From: Spodoptera frugiperda | Taxonomy: Eukaryota > Arthropoda > Insecta > Lepidoptera > Noctuidae | DNA length: 64,000 nucleotides | Assembly: GCF_023101765.2 (NCBI RefSeq) | Contig: NC_064218.1 | Coordinates: 5,952,001 to 6,016,000 of the forward strand | Reading direction: 5' to 3' | Part shown: positions 45,618 to 56,798 of the stretch, in pieces | Position numbering within the stretch: the stretch's first letter is position 1 | Layout: each line of letters starts with the position of its first letter | Notes under the pieces: model-generated | Told to the model about the DNA's origin: nothing | The model's database searches: none | What the model saw: the letters and a program-made list of their open reading frames with translations, nothing else | Translations under genes and position numbers: made by a program

Positions 45618-46182
45618 AAAAAATGCAGTAGGAAATTGCAAAAGCTATTTCGATACTAGATTTTTCAATATCAAAGGTTTCAGATTTTGTTCGAAAAATT
45701 CTAATAATAATTCTATGCAACTCTCAAAGCAAATAGGATTATACTTCAACAAAGTAGCAAGTAAAGAGCAATGGATTATAAAATATTATACATTCAGTTT
45801 CATACACGTGTAGGTATGATTTACATATTTACTTAGGCAAAGAGAATACAAGAGCGAATTGGAAATGTCTCGTGCCCTTTGCCCGTCGCAAAAACGCCTT
45901 TATTTAGGTATTCATATCAAGTATTATTTATAGAGATCGCGAGCCATTGGCATTTGAACATGTACGAGTGATTTATCAGACAAGAGATCCGATAATGGCC
46001 CAATAAAAGATGTGAGAGCATTCTTTCTAAATGTAATACAATGAAATTACATTAATAATACGATAAATATGTATTGCAGACTATGCTTGTACATTGTTTT
46101 AATGTTTTTCACTTGATAGCCTATCGATATGCAACGATATTTCTTTTCTTTTCGTTTAAAATGTTAATCGCAAATAATAAAT
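45618..46182. other. No gene
   Basis: AT-rich flank upstream of the RTE-like element. Nothing recognised. Confidence 0.35.
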
Positions 46183-49100
46183 TTACCGTGGGAGAGCCAT
46201 GCTTCGGCACGAATGGGCCGGCTCGACCGGAGTAATACCACGGCCTCACAGAAAACCGGTGTGAAACAACGTTCACGTTGTGTTTCACCGAGTGAGTGAG
46301 GGTACCGGAGGCCCACCATCCCCCCTACGTAATGGCGCAGTTCAACTCAATTCGATTACCCCAGGAGGGTACCAACTACACTGGAGAATCCCTCTCTGGA
46401 CGTCCATACTCAGAGTTCAACCACCCTGAGCGTGGACGTCTAGGCCGCCCCACATCGTACTCTGGGGGGGGCAAAACTGCGCGCATTACAGCTCGAGGCA
46501 AGAGCAAAATAACTTCGGCGCCCCCTGCCACGCTGAATGTGGACTTCTGCAACATCAGGGGAATCCATTCCAACCTTAACGCTGTCCACTACCATCTTGA
46601 GACAGCAAAGCCCGCCTTGCTCTTTTTAACTGAGACGCAGATATCGTCTCCGTTGGACACATCGTACCTCACCTACCCTGGGTATGGACTGGAGCATTCC
46701 TTCTTGCCTAGGGCCGGGGTATGCGTGTACATTAGAGACGATATCAGCTTTCGTCGCCTCAGAAATCTTGAAGGTAGGGACCTCTCCATCTTATGGCTGC
46801 GTGTAGATAACGACGACCACCCCCGTGTCTATGCGTGCCTATACAGGTCCCATAGTGGTGATAGCGAGACTGACCGACTCATGGAACACATCCAGACGGC
46901 TGTAGACTCTGTACAAGGGCAGATACCCTCTGCAGAAGTCGTTCTACTTGGCGATTTTAACGCCCACCACGCCGACTGGCTTGGTTCTAGTAGAACTGAC
47001 CACGCGGGGAGATCTGTCCACGACCTAGCCCTTGCTTCTGGCCTGACACAGCTGGTTACCGCGCCTACGCGCATCCCAGATGTGGAAGACCAGAGGCCTT
47101 CACTGTTGGACCTTCTGCTGACCTCTCACCCGGACGGCTACAGTGTGTCCGTTGTTGCTCCCCTAGGCTCATCGGACCATTGTCTCGTCCGGAGCTCTGT
47201 ATCTTGGACGCGCTCGCCGCGTCTAGAAGATGTACGTCTTCGCCGCGTATGGCACTATAGGTCGGCAGACTGGGATGGGATGCGGTCCTTTTTTGCATCC
47301 TATCCTTGGAGACAGGTTTGCTTCTTGCAGGATGATCCCAACGCCGCTGCCGATTCTGTCGCCGATGTGGTGCTACAGGGGATGGAGCTGTTCGTCCCAT
47401 CCTCTCTGGTCCCTGTCGGTGGCAGGTATCGGCCCTGGTTTGATTCGTCTTCCAGAAAGGCCTCACGCAGGAAGCGTGAAGCCTATCGAGCCTGGGCCGA
47501 TGCGGTGGTGGCACGGGATGTAAATACCAGCACTTTTAAAAAGGAGTATAACTTTGCTTCCAAGTCCTTCAAAAGAGTTATTGCAGGGGCTAAGTCTCAG
47601 TACATCGGTAGAATTGGCGAGAAGCTTGAACGCCTTCCTTCGGGAACTCGTGCGTTCTGGTCACTCGCCAAAGCTATCGAAGGCAATTTCTGCAGGCCGT
47701 CATTTCCACCTCTGCACATGGGGGATTCGTTGGCTCATGGCGCAAGGGATAAAGCCCAACTTTTGGGTAAAATCTTTGCGTCCAACTCGACACTGGATGA
47801 CGGGGGCGTGGGCCGCCTGCCGTGCCGTGGTGTGGGTGGCATATGCCAGATATCCAATTCCACCAGCGTTCGGTACGTTTGGCGCTCCTGTCCCTTGATG
47901 TCCAAAAGTCGAGTGGGCCCGACGGGATTCCACCCCTTGTGTTAAAGATGTGCGCTCCGGAGTTGGCACCAGTTTTAACACGTCTTTTTCGGCTCTCTTA
48001 CTTTTTAGGCGTAGTACCGAAATCCTGGAAGACGGTCTTGGTCCACCCGATCCCTAAAAAGGCGATCGAACAAATCCGTCCAACTACAGACCGATAGCCA
48101 TAACTTCCCTCTTCTCGAAAATAATGGAGTCCATTATTAACTGCCAGCTCTTGCGGTACCTAGAAGATCACCAACTACTCAATGACCGACAATACGGTTT
48201 TCGTAAAGGTCGGTCGGCTGGGGATCTTCTGGTTTACCTGACACACCGTTGGGCACAGGCGATCGAGTCTAAGGGGAAGCGTTGGCAGTGAGCTTGGACG
48301 TGGCGAAAGCCTTCGACCGGGTCTGGCATAAAGCGCTTCTTTCGAAGCTTCCTTCCTATGGGCTTCCCGAGAAATTGTGCGAATGGGTCTCCTGCTTCCT
48401 TACAGACAGAAGCATTAAGGTCGTTGTCGACGGGGAATGCTCCGACTCTCTGTCTGTGAACGCAGGTGTCCCTCAAGGCTGCGTGCTATCACCTACCCTG
48501 TTCCTCATCCATATCAATGATATGTTGCAAATCAGCGGCATTCATTGTTATGCGGATGACAGTACAGGTGATGCCTATTATACCGGCCGCGCTAACATTT
48601 CTCGGGAAAACGTCATCGAAAGCCGAAACAGACTTGTGTCAGAAATCGAGACTTCTTTGCAGAGAATCTCAGATTGGGGTGAACTTAATCTGGTCCAGTT
48701 TAACCCTACTAAGACACAGGTCTGCGTGTTTACCGCTAAGAAACTACCGTTGGTCGTCTCACCTCAGTTTCAAAGTACCCCTCTGACTGCCTCAGCCGGT
48801 ATTGGAATACTTGGCATCAACATTTCGAGCGACGTCCAGTTCCGTGGTCATCTGGAGGATAAGGCTAAATTAGCCTCGAAAAAGCTTGGTGTGCTCAACA
48901 GATCGAGGCAGTATTTCACTCCAGCCCATCGCCTGCTTCTATATAAGGCGCAAGTTCGGCCCCATATGGAATACTGCTCTCATCTTTGGGCGGGGGCACC
49001 CCAATACCAGCTTCATCCTCTGGACCGCGTTCAGCGGCGTGCGGTTCGGATTGTTGAGTGTCAGGAAGTTTCAAACCGACTTGACACTTTGGCAATGCGT

Positions 49101-49500
49101 AGAGATGTAGCTTCATTGTGCATTTTCTATCGCTTATACCACGGGGAGTGCTCTGAGGAATTGTTTGGTCTTATTCCTGCCGCTTCTTTTCGCCATCGAC
49201 CCACACGACAGCATTTCCATCCCCACCATATAGATGGTTGGCAGGCCACAACTGTGCGCTTCTCGCGCAACTTTCTGCCTCGCACAGCAAAACTGTGGAA
49301 TGAGCTGTCGTCGGCGGTATTTCCGAACCGATACGACCTTCAAACCTTCAAGAAAAGAGCATACTCCTTTTTAAAAAACAAAGGCCGGCAACGCACCTGT
49401 GACTCCTCTGGTGTTGCGGGTGTCCATGGGCGGCGCTGATCGCTTACCATCAGGTGACTCGTTTGCTCGTTTGCCTCCTATTCCATAAAAAAAAAAAAAA
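46183..49500 (+). mobile_element. RTE/Proto2-like single-ORF LINE, near full length
   Basis: The 5' UTR (about 150 bp, starting GTGGGAGAGCCATGCTTCGG near 46189) is followed by one long damaged ORF, a short tail with 'GTCCATGGGCGGCGCTGATC' and 'GCTTACCATCAGGTGACTCG', and a poly(A) at 49487-49500. AATAAAT occurs at both edges (46176-46182 and 49500-49506), a weak target-duplication candidate. One ORF with very short UTRs is the RTE-type plan. The exact clade (RTE, Proto2 or a relative) is tentative. Very similar proteins are frequently predicted in moth genomes. Confidence 0.82.
46332..49439 (+). pseudogene. RTE/Proto2-like endonuclease-reverse transcriptase with three frameshifts
   Basis: The first methionine is MAQFNSIRLPQEG at 46332; an open GTG lies upstream at 46296. 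Endonuclease motifs: LNVDFCNIRGIHSNLNAVH, LLFLTETQI, ACLYRSH, VVLLGDFNAHHADW, LLDLLLTSHPD, LGSSDHC. Frame 1 is lost near 47802-47812, at GGGGG. Frame 2 reads FHQRSVRLALLSLDVQKSSG and is lost near 48056-48063 (AAAAAGG). Frame 3 carries PSNYRPIAITSLFSKIMESI and GFRKGRSAGDLLVYL and is lost at GGGG near 48273-48276. The last frame (to 49439) has LAVSLDVAKAFDRVWHKAL, NAGVPQGCVLSPTLFLIHIN, the catalytic HCYADDSTGDA, and C-terminal SFLKNKGRQRTC. Homology is continuous across all three breaks, so the lesions are small indels in an otherwise complete enzyme. Confidence 0.9.
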
Positions 49501-50004
49501 ATAAATGCTTATCGCACCACTTATACATTATGGACAAAAACATTGCAGGAACATTTATATCTGTCAAAACCTTTGAAACTGAATAACTCAAGAAATGCTT
49601 TATGTTAAGGTCAATGCATCACCACTGAACCCGAAAAAAAAAAAGATTGAAATGTCTATCAGACATAAGAATAGAATTTAAAAATATCCACTACAATGAT
49701 CCTAAGAACGTTTAATTTAACAAGAAAAGTAAAGATATCATGCGAAAATTTTAACACGAAGGAAAATGCATTTTACATTTATAAAAGAGAAAGGATGATC
49801 CGCTACACCGCACCGTCTGCTTCGAGCTTCAGGGTAAATTAAATTTCTGTACTGCATTACTTACACTCAGCTATTATTAGAAATAATGACATTCAGAGCT
49901 CCATATTGCGAAGGAGACAGACTTAATTGAATTTAAAAATGGTTTCTGTTGGTGTACCTCCAAAATGACTTGAAGAGAATGCTCTTATTTATTTATTTTG
50001 TACT
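49501..50004. other. No supported feature
   Basis: AT-rich spacer. Confidence 0.3.
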
Positions 50005-50218
50005 TCACTAGCAAACCCGGCGAACTCCGTTTTGCCCTGTGATTTTTCCCTGTTTTATTGCTTTTCCCTTGAAATTTTTCCTAAATTTTCTTTGCTATAA
50101 ACTTCACGAAACCCGAAACCTTTTCAACGAATGCAAAACCGTGGAAGTCGGTTCGTGCGTTCTGGAGTTATAGCGTCAGGAAAGAAAACCCGACTTATTT
50201 TTATATTATAGATTGAAC
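50005..50218 (+). repeat. CTAG-type repeat (CTAGCAAACCCGGCGAACTC variant)
   Basis: Starts ACTAGCAAACCCGGCGAACT, contains 'GCAAAACCGTGGAAGTCGGT' and 'GTGCGTTCTGGAGTTATAGC', and ends 'TTTTTATATTATAGATTGAA'. A complete-looking short copy. The start is related to 4046-4212. An ATAC microsatellite follows. Confidence 0.65.
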
Positions 50219-50728
50219 ACATACATACAATACATACATACATTGTAATAGTAATTTAAGTACCTACAATGGGTTTCATCACACACGGCGATTTCTTCTA
50301 GACAACCATTATGTATGTAGGTACGTTGAAATAAATAAGGTAAAATTATGGCTGGAACCCAAAACAGTGGACTGCAAACAACATCTGTGAGCGTTAATCA
50401 ATTCCAGTGTCGAACAAAAAGTGATATTGCTACGAACAAGAAATGGAAACCCAGTGAAAACGGTTTATCGTTTCAACAAACAAACACCAGATATCCAATC
50501 AATTTTTTGACTGGATAACCCTTTCAGTTGTGAAAGTACTCAATGTTTGCGTTCGATCGGGTGGCGTAATTACAAAATAGTGTCAGTACCTCTACCATGA
50601 GTTTAAAGCAACAGTTGAACAGTATTTTCTCGATACTCGATAACGACTACGTAATTTTTTGTATGGAAAATTTAACAGCGCCTCTAGCGGACACTAATGG
50701 AACTAAAATTTGTTATACAAAAAAATTG
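50219..50728. other. No gene
   Basis: AT-rich. The frame at 50597-50839 runs into a LINE tail and has no motif. Confidence 0.35.
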
Positions 50729-50798
50729 GTGTTGCGATCAGCAGGTTTACCATCAGATCATCCGTCTGCTCGTTTGTCCATTATTCCATTAAAAAAGT
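50729..50798 (+). mobile_element. RTE-like LINE 3'-tail fragment
   Basis: 'GCGATCAGCAGGTTTACCAT', CAGATCATCCGTCTGC, 'TCGTTTGTCCATTATTCCAT', then a short A-run. This matches the last ~65 bp of the element ending at 49500. Confidence 0.7.
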
Positions 50799-51801
50799 CA
50801 AAATTATTTATTGCAAATAGACCAGGAAGGCACTGTTGAACGTCAAAGCAAATATAATAATATATATTAATAACGTCTGTCTGTCGGTCAGTCCTCTAGT
50901 GAAGCTATTTGTTCGTTCGTCGCTCGTTCCAAAGTGTAGAATACGTCACCGCTATCGAGTATTGACAAATATTTATTACTTTAAGCTCATGGTAGAGGTA
51001 TCGGTAGTCGTATCGTATTAGTGAGTTGTCAGTAGTTACGTGGAGTGTGAACGAATGCGACTTTCATTAGATGTCACTTCGATGTGGTTTGGTGTACTCT
51101 GATTGGCGGTGTCGCGGTTTCGCTATGTTTATGTTGTCTCATTTATCAGAGTGGTTTTGTTTCGTATGTTGACGCTAGATATTACTGTGTGAGATGAATG
51201 TCGTTCATTAATCTGAAGTAGTTTGTTTTAGGTATTAAATTTAGTTGACAGACACATTTGTTATGTCTGAGACCACTTGAAAATTATTTAGATTTAATTC
51301 ATTTCAATTCGTAAAGAAGTAGTTTCAAGGTTGAAAATCGAATAAGCTATAATCATCAAAAGTTCTTATCTCATAAGAAAATCACATAAAAATTCCGTTA
51401 CCGACTGTTCCAACCAGTTATTTTCGATCTTTTATACCACAAACAAAACAATTCAAGTTACTATAATATTTTTTATATTTGATGGTAAAAACGCGATAAT
51501 ATTCCCCTCAGGTAATCATCGTCAGTCAGTTTTATGAATCGATTTATTTAATGGGCGATTGTAGGAGAAAATCTGAAGGCTGATTATATTACGGAGCCTA
51601 AGGGCTTCATAATCCGTCATGTCTTTTTTTTAAACTTATTCATGTAAGGTGCAACGGCCTTTTGACTTTAATGGATGACAAATGGCTGCTTAATTTAGTT
51701 TAGTGTTTATTTTTATTTACGAAAAAAGTTTAAGTAAGTGTAAAGGGATGAATGTGCCCTTTAAATCAGTTTAGGACATAATTTGACACGTTTTTACATA
51801 C
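50799..51801. other. No gene
   Basis: AT-rich. Nothing recognised. Confidence 0.35.
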
Positions 51802-52118
51802 TTTTTTTTTTTTTTTATGGGACTTGCCGGTAATCGAGCAAACGTATTACCTGATGGTAAGCAATCGCCGCCGCCCATGGACACTTGAAACACCAGAGGC
51901 TTTACAAGTGCGTTACCGGCTTTTTGGGAGTTAGGAATTTAAGGGTTGTTGTTCGGGAATGGGGATGGGGAAGATTGGGAAGGGGGAATTGGGCCTCCGG
52001 TAACCTCACTCACACAACGAAACACAACGCAAGCGTTGTTTCACGTCGGTTTTCTGTGAGGCCGTGGTATTACTCCGGTCGAGCCGGCCCATTCGTGCCG
52101 AAGCATGGCTCTCCCACA
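51802..52118 (-). mobile_element. Miniature RTE-like LINE derivative (5' UTR joined to 3' tail)
   Basis: Minus strand, 5' to 3': 'GTGGGAGAGCCATGCTTCGG', 'CACGAATGGGCCGGCTCGAC', CGGAGTAATACCACGG and 'GAAACAACGCTTGCGTTGTG', up to TTACCGGAGGCCCAATTCCC. All of this matches 46189-46315. It then jumps to the tail 'GTAACGCACTTGTAAAGCCT', CTGGTGTTTC, 'GTCCATGGGCGGCGGCGATT' and GCTTACCATCAGGTAATACG, and ends in poly(A), seen as T at 51802-51816. About 3 kb of ORF is missing. TTACATAC before and TTAGATAC after could be an imperfect target duplication. It behaves like a SINE riding on the parent LINE's two ends. Confidence 0.85.
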
Positions 52119-52907
52119 CTTAGATACTTTTTTATGTATTAAAATTATGATGAGACTTTAGCGGTGGCACTTTCGTAAAAGTACTAAAGTGTATAAATTT
52201 TAGTGAGCAGTAAAATATTTTCCATCGTTTGTAAGAAACTTTTTGACGAATAAAGTTATTGGGTAATCAAATAAGACGTTAATCATACTAATTGCTGAGT
52301 TCAAAATTTCAAAAAACGTAGGTTAACAGTTACCTACTACGAGTATCAGTTTCCTCAGCAAATATAATTCCGTTTTTAAACAAATTTATTTGGAAATATT
52401 CAAACTAAAAGAGTAGATATGTAAATTATGTAACACAAAGAGCAGCCTTAGGACTGTTACTGACATCGCTAACGTTTTCAATGGAATATTCAAGAATGTA
52501 GTACCATAAAGAAACTGACGGAAAATTCTTAACCATGCCGAAAATACATTTTAATGTAATAATTGTGATGTTGAAAGAATGAGTGATAAAAATGAAGGGT
52601 TGTCCATCCTAAGCAATGATAGGTAGTAATTTTTATACAGAGGATGTAATACGACTACGCGGAATTGGTTTCGCACTTCCACGTAATAGACGATTGTGGC
52701 TACAATAATGAGTAAGGCGAAATATTAAAAACATAAACAATGTTTACATAACACTTAGTTTTTATAATACTAATTTATACATTTGTCGAGGTTTAAAATC
52801 TTGGTTAAAAAAGAAAACATAGGTACAAAGTGAAGAATAAATTAATACTAGTGTTTTTTTAAGGTGAGAAATTCATTCTGGCTTCAGAACCAATGAGTGT
52901 TAGATCT
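52119..52907. other. No supported feature
   Basis: AT-rich spacer. Confidence 0.3.
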
Positions 52908-53000
52908 GTGGTTAGACTCTTACTGACTAAAAACTACCTCGTTTCTACCCCTGCATTTCGAGCTGAAGCCCCTATAAACCCGTTGGGTAGTTCGCTGCCC
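52908..53000 (-). mobile_element. R1 3'-tail fragment
   Basis: 'GTTAGACTCTTACTGACTAA', AAACTACCTCG, 'TTTCGAGCTGAAGCCCCTAT' and AAACCCGTTGGGTAGT match the R1 3' UTR interior in inverse orientation. Diverged. No poly(T). Confidence 0.65.
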
Positions 53001-54264
53001 CAAAAATACTAGTGATTTTAAACATGAAAACATTATAATTACATAATTACTCTTTACATTTTCACTATCACACAAGTAAAACCATTCCGTCGCACTTGAG
53101 AGAAGAAATAAATAATTTCCTACTTTCCCCACTTGTGTTGTATATTTATTCGAGCAAAAGTGTACACTTGATGTTGGGTGAGTTATGAAGAGGTGGCCGA
53201 GTACTCGTCGGCTGGTCGTTATCAAAGTTGTTCGCCAAAATGAATCCGCACTTAAATTGGAACGGGGCGCAATATACCGGTACCGTATTTCATAGATAGA
53301 TGATGAAGATTCAAATTTTGGTTAGTACCTTTTTGTATAGAGAGTGTAGTAGATATTATGAAGTTTATAGACGTACCAGTATGATGATACTGGTACAAAA
53401 ACGAATACACATATACTTGCTATCGCATGTGAAAGGAATTGTGTTTTTATGTTTTTTTTTTATATTTAAAAAGAAATGTAATCAGAAAGAAATTATAACT
53501 GTCGTAGAAAATTAAGTTCTGCATAATATTATGTATGATGTACCTATAATGCTATTATTAAAAAAAATATCGAAATTCAAATTATTATTTTCTCTGGCTC
53601 CGAATCGCCCTATATCTTCAAATAGGTATTTAAATGAAAGCATTTTTCTTATAATTATAAAGAAAATTACCACTGAGAATTGTTTAACACCAATATACGC
53701 GTCTCATGAGTAAAACCGCGAATAAAACAGATAATTATCTTTTAATTAATTGGCGACATATTGGATTCTCCCATCTTAATTTGTATGACCATGCATTAAT
53801 TATGAATAAGTGCTTATTTATTGCAAGTCGTGTAAGTATTAAATCCATTGGGAGTTTTTCCACACGTATTATTAAAAATATCGAAATGAAAAATCTTTAT
53901 AATTAAAGCTCTTTATTTATTTTTTTGCATGTTTTTGTACTTTATAATGTGCAGTGAAATCTACAAAATCTTCTAAAGAAATAATTAAATATATATACTA
54001 AAGGTAAATTATAATTCCGATTAATACAATAACATAGGCAAGTACTTGAAAATAGTAGTACACAGTACTTTTCAAGTAGGTATTATTATAAAGTTATAGT
54101 ACAGTTTGACTACTGGATACTTATAACATGGTTGATATGATATCAGTTATCATACTTATAGACCGAAATACTTTGAAGAATCTATTCCTTGGTATCTTGA
54201 GTACTACTCCGTATTTCTACTACGAATACGATTGTCAACTAATAATATTTATCTTTTATCAGTA
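53001..54264. other. No gene; perfect small hairpin
   Basis: The perfect 10-bp stem GTACCAGTAT/ATACTGGTAC with a 4-base loop sits at 53373-53396. Several 60-101-codon frames are AT-rich and motif-free. Confidence 0.35.
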
Positions 54265-54368
54265 CCCTTATACGAGTATTGCTTTGGTTCATTCGAACAG
54301 GCCAATCAGAGCGCTGAACGCGCTCTCGTATCGATTACTTTAAACGTAACACAAACTCATACTAAGGG
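54265..54368. mobile_element. CCCTTAG hairpin MITE, partly deleted
   Basis: Starts CCCTTATACGAG and ends CTCATACTAAGGG, with TA on both sides. The right arm 'CCAATCAGAGCGCTGAACGC' and GCTCTCG are intact. Most of the left arm core is deleted. Confidence 0.7.
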
Positions 54369-55594
54369 TACTTTGATCTATGAATTTTCAACACGATGTC
54401 TGCTCTATTTTCTGGCGAGTCAACTCTCAATTTTCTCTCTGAACATGTCCTGTCAACTCGTTAAATAAAACTAATTGCACAGATTTTCTAAGTTAATTTA
54501 TTAGTCCTGTTACTGGTTAACGATGCTGGTATTAAGGCGTCTGAAAATTAAACAAGTCTTGACCATCAGTAACCCCTGTATAAATTCTAGGACCCACAAG
54601 AACCTCTTCATCATTACACCAACTACTAGTCTCACAGTCCTCAGTATTTAATGGCCGCAATTAATCACAAAGATTTCCCATTTGATAAGAATTGTACACT
54701 AGTACACAACTACAAATCAAGTTATACAAAACCAGTTAAACACGGTCTCGTTTTGTATGATCTTTACTCATATTCAAGGGTCAGTTTATACTGGTTTGTA
54801 TTGCTCGATGTGCAGTTCTCTGTACACAACAAGAACTATTGTTATCTGGTCCACAAACATATTGGCTCAATTTGTAGCAAACCGCACGTTAGAGGTGACA
54901 GTTTGATATAAATTGCACCTTATATCAACGAAGTAAGATTGCTTTTCATTGTTCAAATACTGGCACAGAATTTCACATAGTACGACTTGATATTAACGTC
55001 TTGTTTCGTAATTATTACAATTATACGTTGCATGTACTGGGATTAGGAGTTAATCTTCTCATTTATGTGTAAGTTCCGTTATATATTAGGTATGTATGTT
55101 ATATATTTCCGCGGATTAGGTTTGTTTATAATAAGATCTTGTAATGTAATCGTGTTTATACATTATTGTTGTGTATATGTCAAAAATAGCTATTATATAA
55201 GGCTTGGTATTTATAAAATACAACTTAAAAATAAACTCTAAAAGTGTTATTTTAAAGGCATATTTTCAATATTCCATAGTAAAGAACTTAGTCCTGAATG
55301 TACTTACGTTAATGTAGTCAGTATATAGGCTAGATCTATTGGCCTCTACATAGACTTCCAGGGTTATTAAATTAGAGTTCCTAGGTTCCTGACGCCTTGG
55401 CCTCGAGGAAACTGTGCAATGTAGGTACAGCAAGATTGATTTATGTTCGTTTTAGATTGCTACTGTAATAAAATAAAAAGCTGGCTGAGGCTGCCGATGG
55501 TAGCTGAGTAGATTCTATTTTTTCCGCCGCTCTGGTCGTGGGTGTCGTAAGAGCTATGTATGGGATTACATATTTGACAAAGACCAGGCAGGGT
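54369..55594. other. No gene
   Basis: AT-rich. At 55530-55560 'TCTGGTCGTGGGTGTCGTAA' resembles a LINE phrase common in moths and may belong to the adjacent R1 tail. Confidence 0.35.
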
Positions 55595-55706
55595 TACCTG
55601 GATTACCGGGGCTTTGGCTTAAAAAGCAGGAGTAGTAACAGGGTTTTAGTCAGTAAGATTCTGACACTCCTTCTCGCCACGCCTAAGGCGGAAGAAGACT
55701 AATTGA
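55595..55706 (+). mobile_element. R1 3'-tail fragment
   Basis: 'ATTACCGGGGCTTTGGCTTA', AAAAGCAGGAGTAG, 'TTTTAGTCAGTAAGATTCTG' and 'ACACTCCTTCTCGCCACGCC' match the R1 tail. Diverged, with no poly(A). Confidence 0.7.
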
Positions 55707-56548
55707 TGTATTGGCAACTGATTAAAACTAAAATTACTAAAATCCTAATGTTGAATATCTCAGAAACTAGCCACTTTCCGCCCAAGGACCTCAGGGCTAT
55801 TTTTGTAGGAAATTAGTTGTACTATCACCTCCCGAGAGGAATACGTCGAATTCAAAGTCACCCTGTATAACCCGCTACCAAATGTAGAAATTATGACAAA
55901 CTTTCTGAAGTAGTCCAGTCCATCAGTGGGCTGTCGCACACTGTAGATGTTGATGAGGTAATAGTAATAAAATAGGGTATTTGTGTATAAATATCACATG
56001 GATTAAGCGTAGGCTATGGTGTGTTAAATAACTTACCTATAATATTGTCATGGAGATACTGCAATGATGTCCAGGTATCTGAAATAAAAAAAAGGATAAA
56101 TTAGATTTTTTTTATACTACAGTACAATTGATCGATTATTTCATATGGATGGACGTAAAAGTCACGCAATGGATTTTCCGGGAAAATGGTAAATGGCAAT
56201 CTAGATAATTTGTGTAAATTATAATTATTTATGCGTGATATTAAATATCATGAAAGCGTGATAGAAAATGTGATAGCAGACTCTCATTTTAACTTGTTTA
56301 ATAAACCACAATTAAAATTAATTGATGACTATATCAGAATATAATGTTATTATTAAACACATGGTTGGGTTTGGTATAACAAAATCCATGTGTGGTTTTT
56401 ATGTATAAGTTTAAACAGGTCATTATTTGGAATTAATGAACAATAAATTATAAATTAATTTGTTATTATAAACATAAATATTGATTTAAATATGTAACCA
56501 CAGTGGAATACATTTCATGTTAAATAATTTAACTATACATATAGATTC
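55707..56548. other. No gene; relic LINE tail near 55.9 kb
   Basis: 'AGTCCAGTCCATCAGTGGGC' at about 55912, with TGATGAGG nearby, resembles the CCAGCAGTGGACTG-type LINE tail. The rest is AT-rich spacer. Confidence 0.35.
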
Positions 56549-56798
56549 GTACGGCGCGTCGCGTTGTACGGCGCGTCGCGTTCCGCGCGCGCCTCAAAGA
56601 GCCAGACCACCACAGATGGGGCCCAGTAGGGCTGGTGCCTGATCCGGAGCTGCGGACTACCTAGCGGGTTTACCGGGCTCCGGCTCGAAAAGCAGGAGAA
56701 GGAACGGGGTGGTTTTTAGTCAGTAAGAGTCTGACACTCCCTCTCGCCTTACCCAAGGAGGGAGAAGCCAATGGATGAATTTCCCCGCTAAAAAAAAA
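56549..56798 (+). mobile_element. R1-clade 3' UTR, 5'-truncated, with ~13-bp target duplication
   Basis: Begins with a short repeated GTACGGCGCGTCGCGTT unit, then follows the R1 3' UTR to poly(A) at about 56790-56798. TACATATAGATTC (56536-56548) and TACATTTAGATTC (56799-56811) flank it, differing at one base. The four bases 'ATCA' are missing from the usual AGCCATCAGACC. Confidence 0.9.

Noticed and set aside
51885..52142. 85-codon plus-strand protein
   Set aside because: It is antisense to a miniature LINE derivative made of non-coding ends.
53373..53396. A regulatory terminator hairpin
   Set aside because: A perfect 10-bp stem exists but has no gene or T-run context; chance is plausible in 64 kb.
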